64,000 nt of DNA, from contig CAJNDS010000065.1 in NCBI GenBank assembly GCA_905221605.1, positions 1 to 64,000 of the forward strand, written 5' to 3'. How positions within the stretch are numbered: the stretch's first letter is position 1; each line of letters starts with the position of its first letter. The notes under the pieces are model-generated. The model had not been told where the DNA came from, ran no database searches, and saw only the letters and a program-made list of their open reading frames with translations. Below are positions 56,001-64,000 of the stretch, piece by piece. The translations under genes and the position numbers were made by a program. Origin of the DNA: Symbiodinium natans (taxonomy: Eukaryota > Sar > Dinophyceae > Suessiales > Symbiodiniaceae).

Positions 56001-56970
56001 GCCGTTCTTGCAGCAGGAGAAGAGGCCAACTTTGCTAACCGGTGGAAAAAATTTGGGGGCCGTTGCGAAAGAGCTTTCCCAACTCTGGGGCAGCATGTTC
56101 GCAAGGCTTATTGGTCAGGGGCGAGTTGTATTTGCCACCCCTTGGCCGCTGCAAAGGTACATATTCTGAAGAAGAAAGGAAGCCGTTCGAAGCGCGTGCA
56201 GCCGAGCTCAAGGCATGATGGCATACCCCCACCATCGCATCTGCACATGTCCATACGGTCATAGGTTTCATGGCGTGACCACCGGGCAGTGCCACACATG
56301 TCAGGCCGACTTTGATGAGAAAATGAAGGCCTACAAGTCATCAGACGCGTACATCAAGCAACCTGGCTGTCTTTGTGTTGTCAGATTCGAAGAGTCTAGA
56401 TGTCTATGCAGTTTCCTGACGGCGTAGCCTGTCTGCTCGACAGTGGCCTTCGCACTGAGGTTTGAAAAGGCACAGAGGGCCATCTTGAAGAAGCCGAAGG
56501 CAAAAACGCCAGAAGTAAAGAAGAGCAAGAAGCCAAAGCCCACAAAGCCCAAGGCCAAGGCCAAAGCCAAGGGCAAAGCAAAAGCCAAGGCAAAAGCAAA
56601 GGCAAGGTGCGGTCAATGAATGCGAGTAGGTGCGAATGGATGCGAGTGGATGCGCGTGGATGCGCGTGGATGCGAACGGAGTTCAGTAGGGGCGCGGCGA
56701 AGCGGCGGAAGCGTGGTCAAGCCAGCGCGTTTCGTCAAGCGTTGCATCCTCGTTTTGTTCTTGTACTCTTTGTGTTGCAGGCTCGTGGCCGCCCCGGGAA
56801 GAAGGAGAAGAAGGAGGTCCAGTAGCGGGTGTCAATAGCCAATACCAAAACGTGGCCTGTGCAAATTCTCTCAGACAGAAGCTTTTGGAGAGGCGAGTGC
56901 AAGTGACAGCGACGTGATGGGCAGCGACAGTGATATCGACAGCAGCAGCAGTAGTAGCGACTCTGACTGA
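47050..56970 (+). CDS. Giant multi-HMG-box protein with AT-hook motifs and acidic tail
   Basis: About 9-10 HMG-box-like modules are spread over some 40 short exons on plus, listed separately below. An AT-hook-like KKRGRPK (47050-47085) precedes the first box. The C-terminal part has a Lys/Ala/Pro-rich run (about 56460-56608), a second hook-like RGRPGKK (about 56785) and a Ser/Asp tail (SDSDVMGSDSDIDS) ending at TGA 56968-56970. HMG boxes bend DNA through the minor groove and AT-hooks bind AT-rich minor groove, so a nuclear, chromatin-organising role is inferred; dinoflagellates are known to use HMG-type and other basic proteins on largely nucleosome-free DNA. Resolved donors include GC (47486, 47735, 48120, 50249, 50965, 52281), GA (48539) and GT (50411). 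The start codon and many junctions are unresolved, and some boxes are divergent, so a few could be degenerate. Confidence 0.75.
47153..47892 (+). CDS. HMG box 1 of the multi-HMG gene
   Basis: Blocks: DANAPPKPKTPK (47153-47188), IPFDIFMSRSRMQ (about 47215-47255, helix 1), PELAADLKGMMAALNEIWEQ (47425-47485, helix 2 with the conserved Trp), VPQEEKDKMEQE (from 47557) and KWEAYKKTDSFKEFK (about 47680-47725, helix 3). Then DYLDRKEKRKFLK leads through a Lys-rich linker to APKKPLG (47817-47892). The frame change between the first two blocks leaves only about 28 bases, too short for an ordinary intron; this is either a frameshift or an unusual junction. Confidence 0.65.
48048..48730 (+). CDS. HMG box 2 of the multi-HMG gene
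   Basis: ARPKSGYMLFSGEMRDKVKE (48048-48119), joined by a GC-AG intron to EVMSAGGSLGDIGRRIADLW (from 48210). Then LPESKKAEYDEISQAQKE (from 48349) and FRVKFAEYTKTDDFK (48493-48538). The clearest box: proline-rich start, IADLWKE Trp helix and a long basic/acidic third helix. The intron at 48120-48209 contains an 11 bp tandem repeat. Confidence 0.8.
48137..48195. repeat. 11 bp tandem repeat GTGGTGAAAYG
   Basis: About five copies of GTGGTGAAATG/GTGGTGAAACG inside the intron that splits HMG box 2. Confidence 0.85.
48826..49480 (+). CDS. HMG box 3 of the multi-HMG gene
   Basis: EAPDRPKNAFALFKAKHLKQ (from 48826), GKIVSDMWKKAEAEERASFE (49195-49258), KKEYLQRLG (about 49367-49395) and VADFKRKQ (about 49470-49492). 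Matches the helix 1, Trp-helix and helix 3 order. A further helix-1-like piece, EVYVHFLQKRVVVRTKEAW (about 49546-49602), follows and may be an extra or decayed box. Confidence 0.7.
49722..50248 (+). CDS. HMG box 4 of the multi-HMG gene
   Basis: NDMPKKPKS (to about 49740), then after an intron VYALFRDDIKDEVPKGKG (from 49906), FVKNKFADMNDDEM (about 50058-50100) and KKKYMEKEAELKQQYNEEVK through TYKEGERYK (50161-50248), followed by a GC donor. Joining PKKPKS to VYALF restores the standard box start. Confidence 0.75.
50354..51153 (+). CDS. HMG box 5 of the multi-HMG gene
   Basis: Linker exon EFEKTTGKIKREMKNEAMK (50354-50410, GT donor), then box start PPEPPKSPFAIFVGEKRPES (from about 50518). A Lys/Glu-rich insert with KKKSREEAKAEARDLGKG (about 50660-50715) follows, then VAKFKEEWAKLDK (50926-50964, Trp helix) and KKEYEDKRKERFNEWKEQVK (51052-51153). 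Confidence 0.7.
51213..52017 (+). CDS. HMG box 6 of the multi-HMG gene
   Basis: LPTKPPSAQRIFFSEKR (about 51417-51470) after the linker KKLKNGMKVQPLPEKP, then VEDSSKLLEMWGALPDEDWQ (51602-51662), ERKAYEVKEQDLLEKYREG (from about 51750) and AFETSDEGKEYLKKLKQ (51967-52017). The preceding piece at 51213-51300 (DYVEEAKMLKVPVKNLLSKK) is probably linker. Confidence 0.65.
52191..52790 (+). CDS. HMG box 7 of the multi-HMG gene
   Basis: MPKKPKGAIQLFLHEKVKD (52215-52271; exon ends 52280 at a GC donor), DLKNELRELWWLGVKKEWQ (about 52388-52444), EEKKTYQDKADMLM (about 52519-52560) and KESLKEFRETENFKKYAAEV then RKLSKKKPGG (52696-52790). Confidence 0.7.
53622..54470 (+). CDS. HMG box 8 of the multi-HMG gene
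   Basis: A basic linker GKGKGKPKKDKGPKG leads to MPKRPRNAMQLFMAQNK (53691-53740), then GGNLKAQSAAWTELGAEALG (about 53795-53853, Trp helix), QKKYIEEAKELSEKT (about 53937-53980) and GKKYLRLKAAAAKKARLKS (about 54410-54465). The roughly 830 bp between boxes 7 and 8 shows no coding block I can support. Confidence 0.6.
55063..55806 (+). CDS. HMG box 9 of the multi-HMG gene, divergent
   Basis: SPTKNALRLAFYVTEFQ (about 55120-55170) resembles a box start; KEFDVAAFLASE (55226-55261) and VREKYLGKDDAPKPPPPAPG (about 55725-55785) would be its later helices and the linker. A clear Trp helix is missing, so this box is uncertain and may be degenerate. Confidence 0.45.
56011..56970 (+). CDS. HMG box 10 and C-terminal tail of the multi-HMG gene
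   Basis: EKRPTLLTGGKNLGAVAKEL then SQLWGSM (about 56013-56097), EERKPFEARAAELK (about 56171-56212), ADFDEKMKAYKSSDAYIK (about 56306-56359) and FEKAQRAILKKPKAK (from 56460), grading into a Lys/Ala/Pro-rich low-complexity tract to about 56608. Then comes an AT-hook-like ARGRPGKKEKKE (about 56781-56816) and a last exon with a Ser/Asp-rich tail, stopping at 56968-56970. The intron at 56609-56780 holds a 10 bp tandem repeat. Confidence 0.75.
56618..56685. repeat. 10 bp tandem repeat (GGATGCGYGT)
   Basis: About six copies of GGATGCGNNT, in an intron near the end of the HMG gene. Plus-strand frames across it are artefacts. Confidence 0.8.
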
Positions 56971-58399
56971 GCTGTACTCGATTCTGTCGACTCGTCATGA
57001 CCCCTCGTTACTCCACCAATGCCTCAGCACACAGTGGGGAGTCGCAACATTGCTCTGTGAATAGCCTGTGTTGGACTCGGGTGAGCTGCCATAGCTACCT
57101 CACTCTCTCATCTGTCGCCCTCGTCCTGCAACGAAAAGGGCAGGACGTGTGCGCGTCAGTTGAAATCATTGAAGGGCTGTATGAGGTCGAAATGAGTTTG
57201 AGTGCAGGAGGTGTTGACAACACTTGGAAAGGGAGCGTGGTGGGAGTCCACAGCTTCGAGGCCTTGAATGCGGGGAGCACCGCTCCAGGAGCAGTGTCCT
57301 AGCAGGTACTATGTTACTATGCAAATGAGGTGATGCGGTGATGCATCTAAAATCGAGTTTGCTAATGATCACCCTGATCAACGTTTCCGGTTTGTGTGCA
57401 GTGCATCACCTTACTTGGACGTTCTCGGACGCCCAAACCGCTAGCTCACCGTTAGGGGAATGGCGTAGCATCGCGGCGGGTCCCTTCTGAGGACCTGAGC
57501 TGCGATGCGGATCTGTGCCGTCAAAAAAGGACCAGTCGTTTTACCTTTGTGGCCTGAGCTTGCAGATTTGGGGCGTTTGCTTCTAATGACACCAGGACTT
57601 CTCAACACGTAGAGGTAGAATGTAACAGGGAACCAACTTGGAAAGCATAAGGGGTCAAAGGGAACGCGGTTATGACATCTTATGAATCTAAAGGGTATGT
57701 CCTCCTTACGAAAAACGCTGAATGGGGCCGTCTGCAGCAAAAATCGTAGGCTGTTTTAGAAAGAACTTTTCCAAGTTGCACGATCTCGACTAACCTACAC
57801 AGGTTGATAAGGCGCATCCTAAACATCTGATGGAGCGAGTGTTTCAAAACTAATAGGCTTTTCATGAACGAATTCTTATTTGAGCAGATGTATGTGTAAG
57901 GGGATCGTAGAGGAATCGCCATGTGCAGCTACAGAGTCACGGGGAATCTTGGATCTTCGATCGAAACATATCGAAATTATCGCTTGAGGCACGGACAAGC
58001 AGATGGTGAGTTTGCCATGTGTTGCATCCGGGGATGGGGGCAACCAAAAGTTTCAAGGCGTTAGAAGTACTTTTTTCTTCGTTGGCGCCAGCATGCCCGT
58101 GAGTGGCGGCATTGTTTCGAAGTTCCTTTGTTTTGGAGAGATTAGGTGGTGCTTGAAATTGGGATCGGGGCCGAAAATGACATGGAAGGTGCACAATGTG
58201 TGCCGTTGCATCACAGCCGTCTTTGGCCAAGCACGCGATGACAGCGCGCGCCACCAAGAGGCACGACCTTTGTGTTCTGCGTGCTGCAGCTGACATGATG
58301 CTCGTGTATCCAGTTCTCGGCAACCTCGGCTGTATAAAGCTGCTGGGCAACAATCGTTCTGCCACTTTACTGAGTCATAGGAACCTGTCCTGGTCCAAG
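56971..58399. other. Intergenic; no exon fixed
   Basis: From the HMG stop codon to the first recognised CK2 exon. The CK2 start codon and N-terminal exon(s) should lie here or further upstream. A plus frame enters the first exon from 58196, and the piece at 58290-58310 (MMLVYP) could belong to it, but nothing is firm. Confidence 0.4.
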
Positions 58400-61300
58400 G
58401 ATGTCCTGGCCAAGAAGCCCAAGGAGTATTGGGATTATGAGAAGATGATCGACGCTTGGACATGTTCTAGCATTCTTGACGCCCGTGCCAGATGCCCAAT
58501 TGTGAAACGTTGGTAGATTTGTTGTTCTTCGCCGTGTAAGACTTGCTTGCCAACACGCATCGTGCCCCTTGTGCAGTGGACCTAGGGGGTAACTGCAATC
58601 TAGACCTTGTGATTGATCCACCTGTCATTGCAAAAGCTAGGCTTTCACAACACCCCACCTGTAGGAAGAGCACGATACTTTGCACGGCCAACTAACTGTA
58701 AACGCAAAGCTGCATGGAGCGGGCAGACCAGGAAGATGCGCATGTCCTGAAGGTCAAGTGGGGAAATCTGGAGGACTATGAGGTCACGCAGAAGATCGGA
58801 CGGGGAAAGTACAGCCGCACCCTCGGGTGAGAAAAGTCATGCGCCGACAGGATGGGGTTTGCTTGTCTTTGCAGAGCACAAAGAATGGGCAGGTGAAGTT
58901 TTCACCGGCTTCCACGTGCCCACGAACAAGAAATGCGTGGCTTTACTGCAAACGGGAGGTAGGTGGCTAGCTTTTCCTTAACCATGCCATCAGGTAATCA
59001 AGATTCTGAAGCCTGTGAAGAAAAAGAAGATCAAGACGCTTGGCTAAAGATTTCCAAAGCTCCAGTTTCTGGGAATCGAAAACTCCAGGAATCAACGGCA
59101 CGTAGACGTCTTTTGCAAGTCCATTTTTGACTTCACCCCGAAAGCCCCCGGAAGCCGCCGGAAGCCCCCGGAAGCCGCACGCTGCCCAATCCAAGGCGTG
59201 AGATCAAGATTCTCCAAAACGAACCTGCGACGCGTTTAAATGGGATTCTCTGCAGCTGTTGTGTAGACCCCGTGTAGACCCCGTGTAGACCCTGTGTAGA
59301 CCATGCAGGATGTAGGATGCGCGTGGGCATGGCAACTTCTAGTCCTTCGCCAGATCTGGAGGTGAATGAGATGTGAAGTATGGAAGTATGAACCTGGCAG
59401 GTCAGCAAGGGACCCAACATCGTGGCCTTGCTAGACGTGGTCCGTGACCCCCTGACAAAGACACCCTGCCTCATCTTCGAGCACATCAACAACACGGATT
59501 GGAAGACGCTTGCAGGTGTTAGTTCATAAGAATGCGGCTTAGAACAGCAAAGCGGGGGGTTTGAGAGGGGCGCGCCCCTTCCCCTCCCCACGTTTCCAAA
59601 AACCATGCTCGCATGATGGGTTCGGAAAGAACTCGTGTGTGCCGTTGAAGCAAGCTTGTAAATCAGATTCTTCGAAGCAAGTTTGCACGGCTTAAAAAAC
59701 ACCAGGGGGTTGGGGGTGGACCAGCCCCCATTTGCACACGCAATGCTCACCCCAATTATCAAACGAGATGCTCGCGTGATGGGTTTGGAAAGTAGGCTTG
59801 CGCAGTTAGAACTGCATTCGCAGCAGCCTTGATTCCCAAGGCTTAGGCCAGGCGCTCAAGTGCCATACACGACGTGCACACGTACTTGGGTCCTGGGAAA
59901 AAGCCGGTTGCATCTTGCAACCTGTATGGTCAAAGGGGGGGGGGGGGCGGGTAAAACAGGCGCAGCCCCCCCTCCCACATTTACAAACACGTGTGCTTCG
60001 AAATGGGGGAGTTGGAACACCAAGAAGCAAAAAACGAAAAAACGAGAAGGAAAAAACAAAATGACAAAGCACAGCGAGAAGCAAAAGCAAAAAGCGAGAA
60101 GAGCAGACCTGAAAGAAACATAAGAAAAGCAAGGCGAAATGAAGCGAAGGAGCTACAAAAGACAACAGCATATGCATTGACTCTGATTTGGTCGCGTTGC
60201 TGCTCGTGATGTTTCTTTGTAGTCCAAAAACTGGCCGCAACTGGCCCTCTTGCCACTTTTGCCGCACCAAAGTTCTGTGCGGCTGCCATTCACACTCAGC
60301 ATATTCTGCTCCGCCACATCGGTGAGTCTCAGCGAGGCGCACAACTCTGGCATGCCTGGGTGGCCTTTCATATGCCCTTTCTTATTGCCTTTTCTGTAGT
60401 TCTAATGGCTTGAATTCACTCATATTCACTCGAGTTTTCGTATTCCATTCATGTTGTCCAACGAATGAGAACTGGGTTTATGATGCATGCAGTGCAGGGG
60501 TTCGAGCCACAGCCGCTGCAGGGGCACCCAGCCCACGCACCCACAAACCATACCCAGCCTGCGGATGTCCGGAGGTTTATGTTGGAATCTGGAGTCGGCA
60601 GCCGTCGGCAGCCCCTTAGAATCCCTTAGAGCCTAGTGGACGATGGACGGCGGTCCGGGGAGGACATTTTCCAGAACTCTGCCAATCCAAGGAGTCTTTA
60701 CCCAAAGCTGACGCCGTACGATATCAAGTTCTATTTGTACCAAGTGCTGAAGGCCGTCGACTGGGTCAGGCGTTGATTTGTGTGTGAAGGGCGTTCTCGT
60801 TTCCAAGGCTGAGTGAGGATGTGTCGCATAAAGAGTTGAATCAGTGACTACAATGAAGCCGCGTCGTGCAGAGCACAGGATACGGGCTGTAAGTCGTGCA
60901 ATGCCGAAATCGCATGTGGTGAAACACGGTGAAAGACAAGCCAGCTTAATCATGAAGCATCGGAGGCCCTTGGCGCTCAGGCCCCGTGAACCCCTCTGGA
61001 TGCTCGAAGCTGCCGGGTTGGTGCCATGTAGGAAGATTAGGGATTCCTCATATTCGCAACAGAAACGGTGGCTGCAGCTCAGTCCAGACTCTCCCTTTTC
61101 CTGTCAGGCGCTGGACTACAGCCATTCGCAAGGTTTGATGCACCGGGATGCATCTGGGCAAATTTGGGCGCGACTTGGGGTTGATGGATGTTGATGGCAA
61201 CAGGCGAATAGGCAACAGATGATAGACTGTTGAGATCTCAAGCGGCCATTAAAGCGTGTGCTGAAACAATCCCGAACCGAAACTTCTCTACGGCTCTACA

Positions 61301-64000
61301 CACTCTAGAGCGCAGTGGTGATCTGCTCGGAGACTAGCAATCATGCTTGTTCAAGCAAAAGGTCAAGCCGCATAACGTCATGATTGACCATGACAAGCGC
61401 GAGGCCAGCAAGAGAGCTACGAGCTGTTCGTGCGCGGTAAGACAGGGATAGGGGGGAGAGTGGTGAGGGTGCGGACTCGCATACAGTTCTTCTTGCAGGC
61501 AAGCCATGTCATTAGCCCGTGTTCGGTGCGGTTGAGGAGAATCAGAATCGGCAATCTCCGAAAAGTTTCATAAATGAACGCAGCTCAGGGGCCTGAACGG
61601 GCCAAAGTCCATACGTGGTCATAGAGGCTATCGGGTCCGGTGCCCATAGGGAGTTCGTCGGAAGCCAGACCTTGAGAGGAAGGCCCATACAGATTCCATA
61701 GAGGGTCCATACACAGCGTCAGTAAGTGCCAAGGGGTCCATCGTCCGGGTCCATAAAGGGTCCATGGATGGAGGTACAGAGGCTCCATGGAGTCTTAGTC
61801 GGTTCCTGAGACGTGTTTCCTGTAACGCGGCGCGCTGGTTCCTGTTACGCCCGTCTGGGTGACCCAGAGACAAAGGAGGTGGGTTGTTCTTGACCGCAAA
61901 AACACATTGGCCTGTAATGGAGCGAACGAGCTATGTGTGCAGGTGCGATTGATCGCCGCTTGGCCATGAAGTTTGTGGCTGTCGAGTGCAGCTAGGCAGT
62001 TGCAACTTTCGGTGAGTGCAATCAATCCTGAATGCTTCCGGACGTCGACACGGCCTAGGATTGGGGCTTGGCGGAGTTTTACCACCCGCTGACAGAGTAC
62101 AATGTGAGGCCGGGGAATTGAAGCCCATGTGCAGGCCCAAAGCCCCAAAGCCCCAAAGCCCCAACTGGAGCTCTGTTTTTGTTGCTGCGCGAGCTGTAAG
62201 CAGTCAGGGCAGTGCAGCATCAGTAGCAAAGTTTGTGATTCGTTGGTCTGCAGCACTCAGGGTGGCCTCACGACACTACAAGGGACCTGAGCTCCTTGTG
62301 GATGACTCGTGCAAGCATTGGGTCTTCTTCACCTGATGTCGGGAACAATGTGTGTGTGTGTGTGTTTGGTTTTGTACTTTGCACCGACAGAGATTGGGTC
62401 TCTGCAGGCAGTGGATGCGTGAAGTACGGGTGATCGCAGTGCAAGCCCGTGAGACGTCACCAACGCGTAGTAAGGACATGCTCTACGATTATTCCTTGGA
62501 TATGTGGAGTTTTGGCAGCTCGGCGGTCAAGTCACGCGTGCGTTTCCTAGGACCCAGCGAAGGGGAGCCAGAACATGCGAAGGCTAAGGCAGCTTTCCAA
62601 CCCGCGGTGCTCAGGCACCGAACTAGATGTCTCCCACCATGGGCAGTACCGGGATGCCTGCGAAGAAAGCTGTGGGCAATTTTGGAGAGTGACCCCGGAA
62701 GTGCGTCGGAGCGGTGTCCGCTCAAAAGGGGCCTGGCCAGAAGGCTGTCTCGCGGTTAATGTTGCCCCTCCCCCAAACCCTGCCAGGACTGTCTGGGCTA
62801 TCTGGATCGGGTGATCCGGCTTCGGGTTGTGCGGGGCATCTGGTTTACCTGCTGTTCAACGGTCCGCGCTGGCTTGGGTTGTTTGGGTTGCCCTCGGATC
62901 GTTTGGAATGTCTGGGCTGTCCATGTGAGTCAGGTTCGGGCTGCCCCGAGTGTTAGAGCCTCCAGGCTGCGTAATGTTCGGGTGATAAACCCGCTCCCCA
63001 GATTTTGTTTTGGTTTCCGGGGTTTTGAGGGTGGAATAAAAGGGGGGGGTGAAAATCAAATATTCTTGGGGGTTGGGTTCTGGGGGTCTGGAGGGGGTCA
63101 GCTGTCAAGGAGGAAATGAGATCTGCTTCTCTAAAGACTGAAGCTCTGGGTTCTGGAGCTCTTTCAAGCCAGCTCAGCTGAGAAGGCTTTTCTGCAATGG
63201 ACCTCTTAAGCAATCTTCAGTAAATTTTAGATTCCTGGCCAGCCGAATTTTACAATTGTCACCCCATTATTGTTTTCATCGGACCACCTGTAGGTTTGTT
63301 TACGCACATCAGCCCGAAAACCCCCCGCAATGGAAAGTAGTCTTGGACCGGTGCCCTCCCGCCGAATATTTCGATGACCACCCCATTTCAAAATGGTACT
63401 CCAACATTAGGCTTCGAGCAGCCCGTGATCTGCCCCTGAGTAGTTTGATGTCTCGTTGCTCTGTTCAGTGAGAGGGCGTGTAGTTGTAGAGCTTTGAAGC
63501 GCCTCAGTCGCGAGAATGCTTTTGGAAATTATCGGAAGACCTTTCTTTGGGGCGTTTGAGAGAGGGAAAGCGCAAGAAGCTGTGGCGTGGGTATTTGGTA
63601 AAGAAATGTAACGAACGACTTCACTTGGGAACTTGAGAGTAATGCCAGCACGCAACAGTACCAGAACACGCTGCAAAGTACATCATGTACATCCAACGGT
63701 AAAGCGAGAGCAAGACGTGGCACTCGGGGCAGCGTTCCGCGCGCGCACACACACACACAGATGAGGTTGCATGCTGGCTGGAATGACGTTTCGCAAAGAG
63801 CCCTTCTTCGCGGGTGCCGATAATGTCGACCAGCTCTACAAAATCGCCAAGGCGTGCTTGAGCTCGACAGTCGCTCTTTCCACCTGTGCTGCCTGGCGCC
63901 CGAAGCACGACAGGAAGCATTGATCACTCACCAGCAGGTGTTGGGGACTGATCTTCTGAACGATTACCTCGACGCATACGACTTGGAGCTGGAGCTAGAG
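58400..64000 (+). CDS. CSNK2A-like: Casein kinase 2 alpha (catalytic) subunit, 3' end outside window
   Basis: Fifteen exons: 58400-58450, 58753-58813, 58893-58936, 58994-59034, 59196-59220, 59401-59504, 60692-60752, 61108-61149, 61362-61403, 61943-61954, 62059-62108, 62261-62303, 62475-62514, 63766-63851, 63938-beyond 64000. They join in frame to about 257 residues that follow CK2 alpha without a length difference. They include KPKEYWDYE, the Gly loop GRGKYSEVF, the catalytic Lys in VIKILK, the CK2 basic cluster [18 protein letters not shown], the CK2-specific DWG (in place of DFG), [29 protein letters not shown] and FRKEPFF. CK2 is a constitutively active Ser/Thr kinase acting in nucleus and cytoplasm on acidic sites, usually as an alpha2-beta2 tetramer. 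Introns start GC (8), GA (5) or GT (1) and all end AG before a G. The gene appears intact; the start codon is not located. Confidence 0.95.
59143..59306. repeat. Short tandem repeats in CK2 introns 4 and 5
   Basis: CCCGGAAGCCGCCGGAAG-type 9-mers at 59143-59179 lie in intron 4, and GTGTAGACCCC 12-mers (four copies) at 59259-59304 in intron 5. Confidence 0.8.
59565..60000. repeat. Degenerate direct repeats in CK2 intron 6
   Basis: ATGCTCGCATGATGGGTTCGG at 59607 recurs as ATGCTCGCGTGATGGGTTTGG at 59769. GCGCGCCCC...CCCACGTTTCC (59570) recurs as GCGCAGCCCCCCCTCCCACA (59960). Units are about 160-200 bp. A G run (59936-59947) and an A/G-rich tract (60010-60150) follow. Confidence 0.65.
61600..61800. 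repeat. Degenerate GTCCATA repeats in CK2 intron 9
   Basis: GTCCATA, CCCATAC and TCCATAGAGGGTCCATAC recur about ten times without a fixed spacing. Confidence 0.6.
61943..61954 (+). CDS. 12-nt microexon of CK2 alpha
   Basis: GTGCGATTGATC encodes Val-Arg-Leu-Ile, the residues needed between DHDKRE (exon 9) and [10 protein letters not shown] (exon 11); the family has Leu-Arg-Leu-Ile there. It is bounded by CAG on the left and a GC donor (GCCGCT) on the right. Without it, four residues of the strand before DWG would be missing. Confidence 0.85.
62349..62365. repeat. (TG)n microsatellite in CK2 intron 12
   Basis: Simple TG run. Confidence 0.9.

Noticed and set aside
58937-58993. GC donor at 58940 for CK2 intron 3
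   Set aside because: It adds one Val relative to the family; the GT donor at 58937 gives KCVIKILK with the normal length.
59505-59507. GC donor at 59508 for CK2 intron 6
   Set aside because: It inserts one residue before SLYPKL; the GA donor at 59505 gives the family spacing.
1-64000. CRISPR arrays, bacterial operons, rRNA genes
   Set aside because: No regularly spaced identical repeats with unique spacers, no ribosome-binding-site-led gene chains, and no rRNA-like conserved blocks were seen; the gene structure is eukaryotic.

Overview
The window looks like nuclear DNA of a dinoflagellate, probably of the Symbiodiniaceae type; genus and species cannot be fixed from sequence alone. The evidence is: (i) genes cut into many short exons whose introns begin with GC or GA far more often than GT, and nearly always end AG followed by a G; (ii) interstitial TTTAGGG-type telomere repeats; (iii) retroelement debris carrying motifs I recognise from dinoflagellate genomes (VGEA..PGP leaders, DRRRLDLVxYGA and GRRxEVVANG tails); (iv) a multi-HMG-box chromatin-type protein; and (v) all four recognisable genes lying on the same (+) strand.

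Layout. 1-2924: a 1.53 kb unit repeated in tandem. 3567-6920: a decayed retroelement with a zinc-finger/coiled-coil ORF, an in-frame TAG, then an endonuclease domain (EEP family) broken over three frames. 7300-7690 (-): a broken HNH endonuclease. 10.8-14.6 kb: GC-rich retroelement remnants on both strands. 12.5-16.0 kb: two inverted repeat arms, one interrupted by a 133 bp poly(A)-ended insertion with a 9 bp target-site duplication. 16.56-17.06 kb: an AT-rich island.

17230-about 21900 (+): a ClC-6/7-like chloride/proton exchanger in at least nine exons; its second intron carries a 1.05 kb element with terminal inverted repeats. 22-44 kb is gene-poor as far as I can read, with coding-like patches, purine-rich and G-rich tracts, and three telomere-type blocks (29.5, 38.1 and 38.7 kb), two of which flank a 60 bp tandem repeat.

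44831-46542 (+): a two-domain LURP-one-related (tubby-like fold) protein of about 496 residues. 47050-56970 (+): a large gene for a protein with about nine or ten HMG-box modules, AT-hook motifs near both ends, a Lys/Ala/Pro-rich stretch and an acidic Ser/Asp tail. 58400-64000 (+, running off the window): casein kinase 2 alpha, with 15 exons resolved, including one of 12 nt. The exchanger, the LURP-one-like protein, the HMG protein and CK2 have no obvious shared pathway; co-orientation is the normal dinoflagellate arrangement. CK2 commonly phosphorylates Ser/Asp-rich tails such as the one ending the neighbouring HMG protein, but a functional link is only inference.
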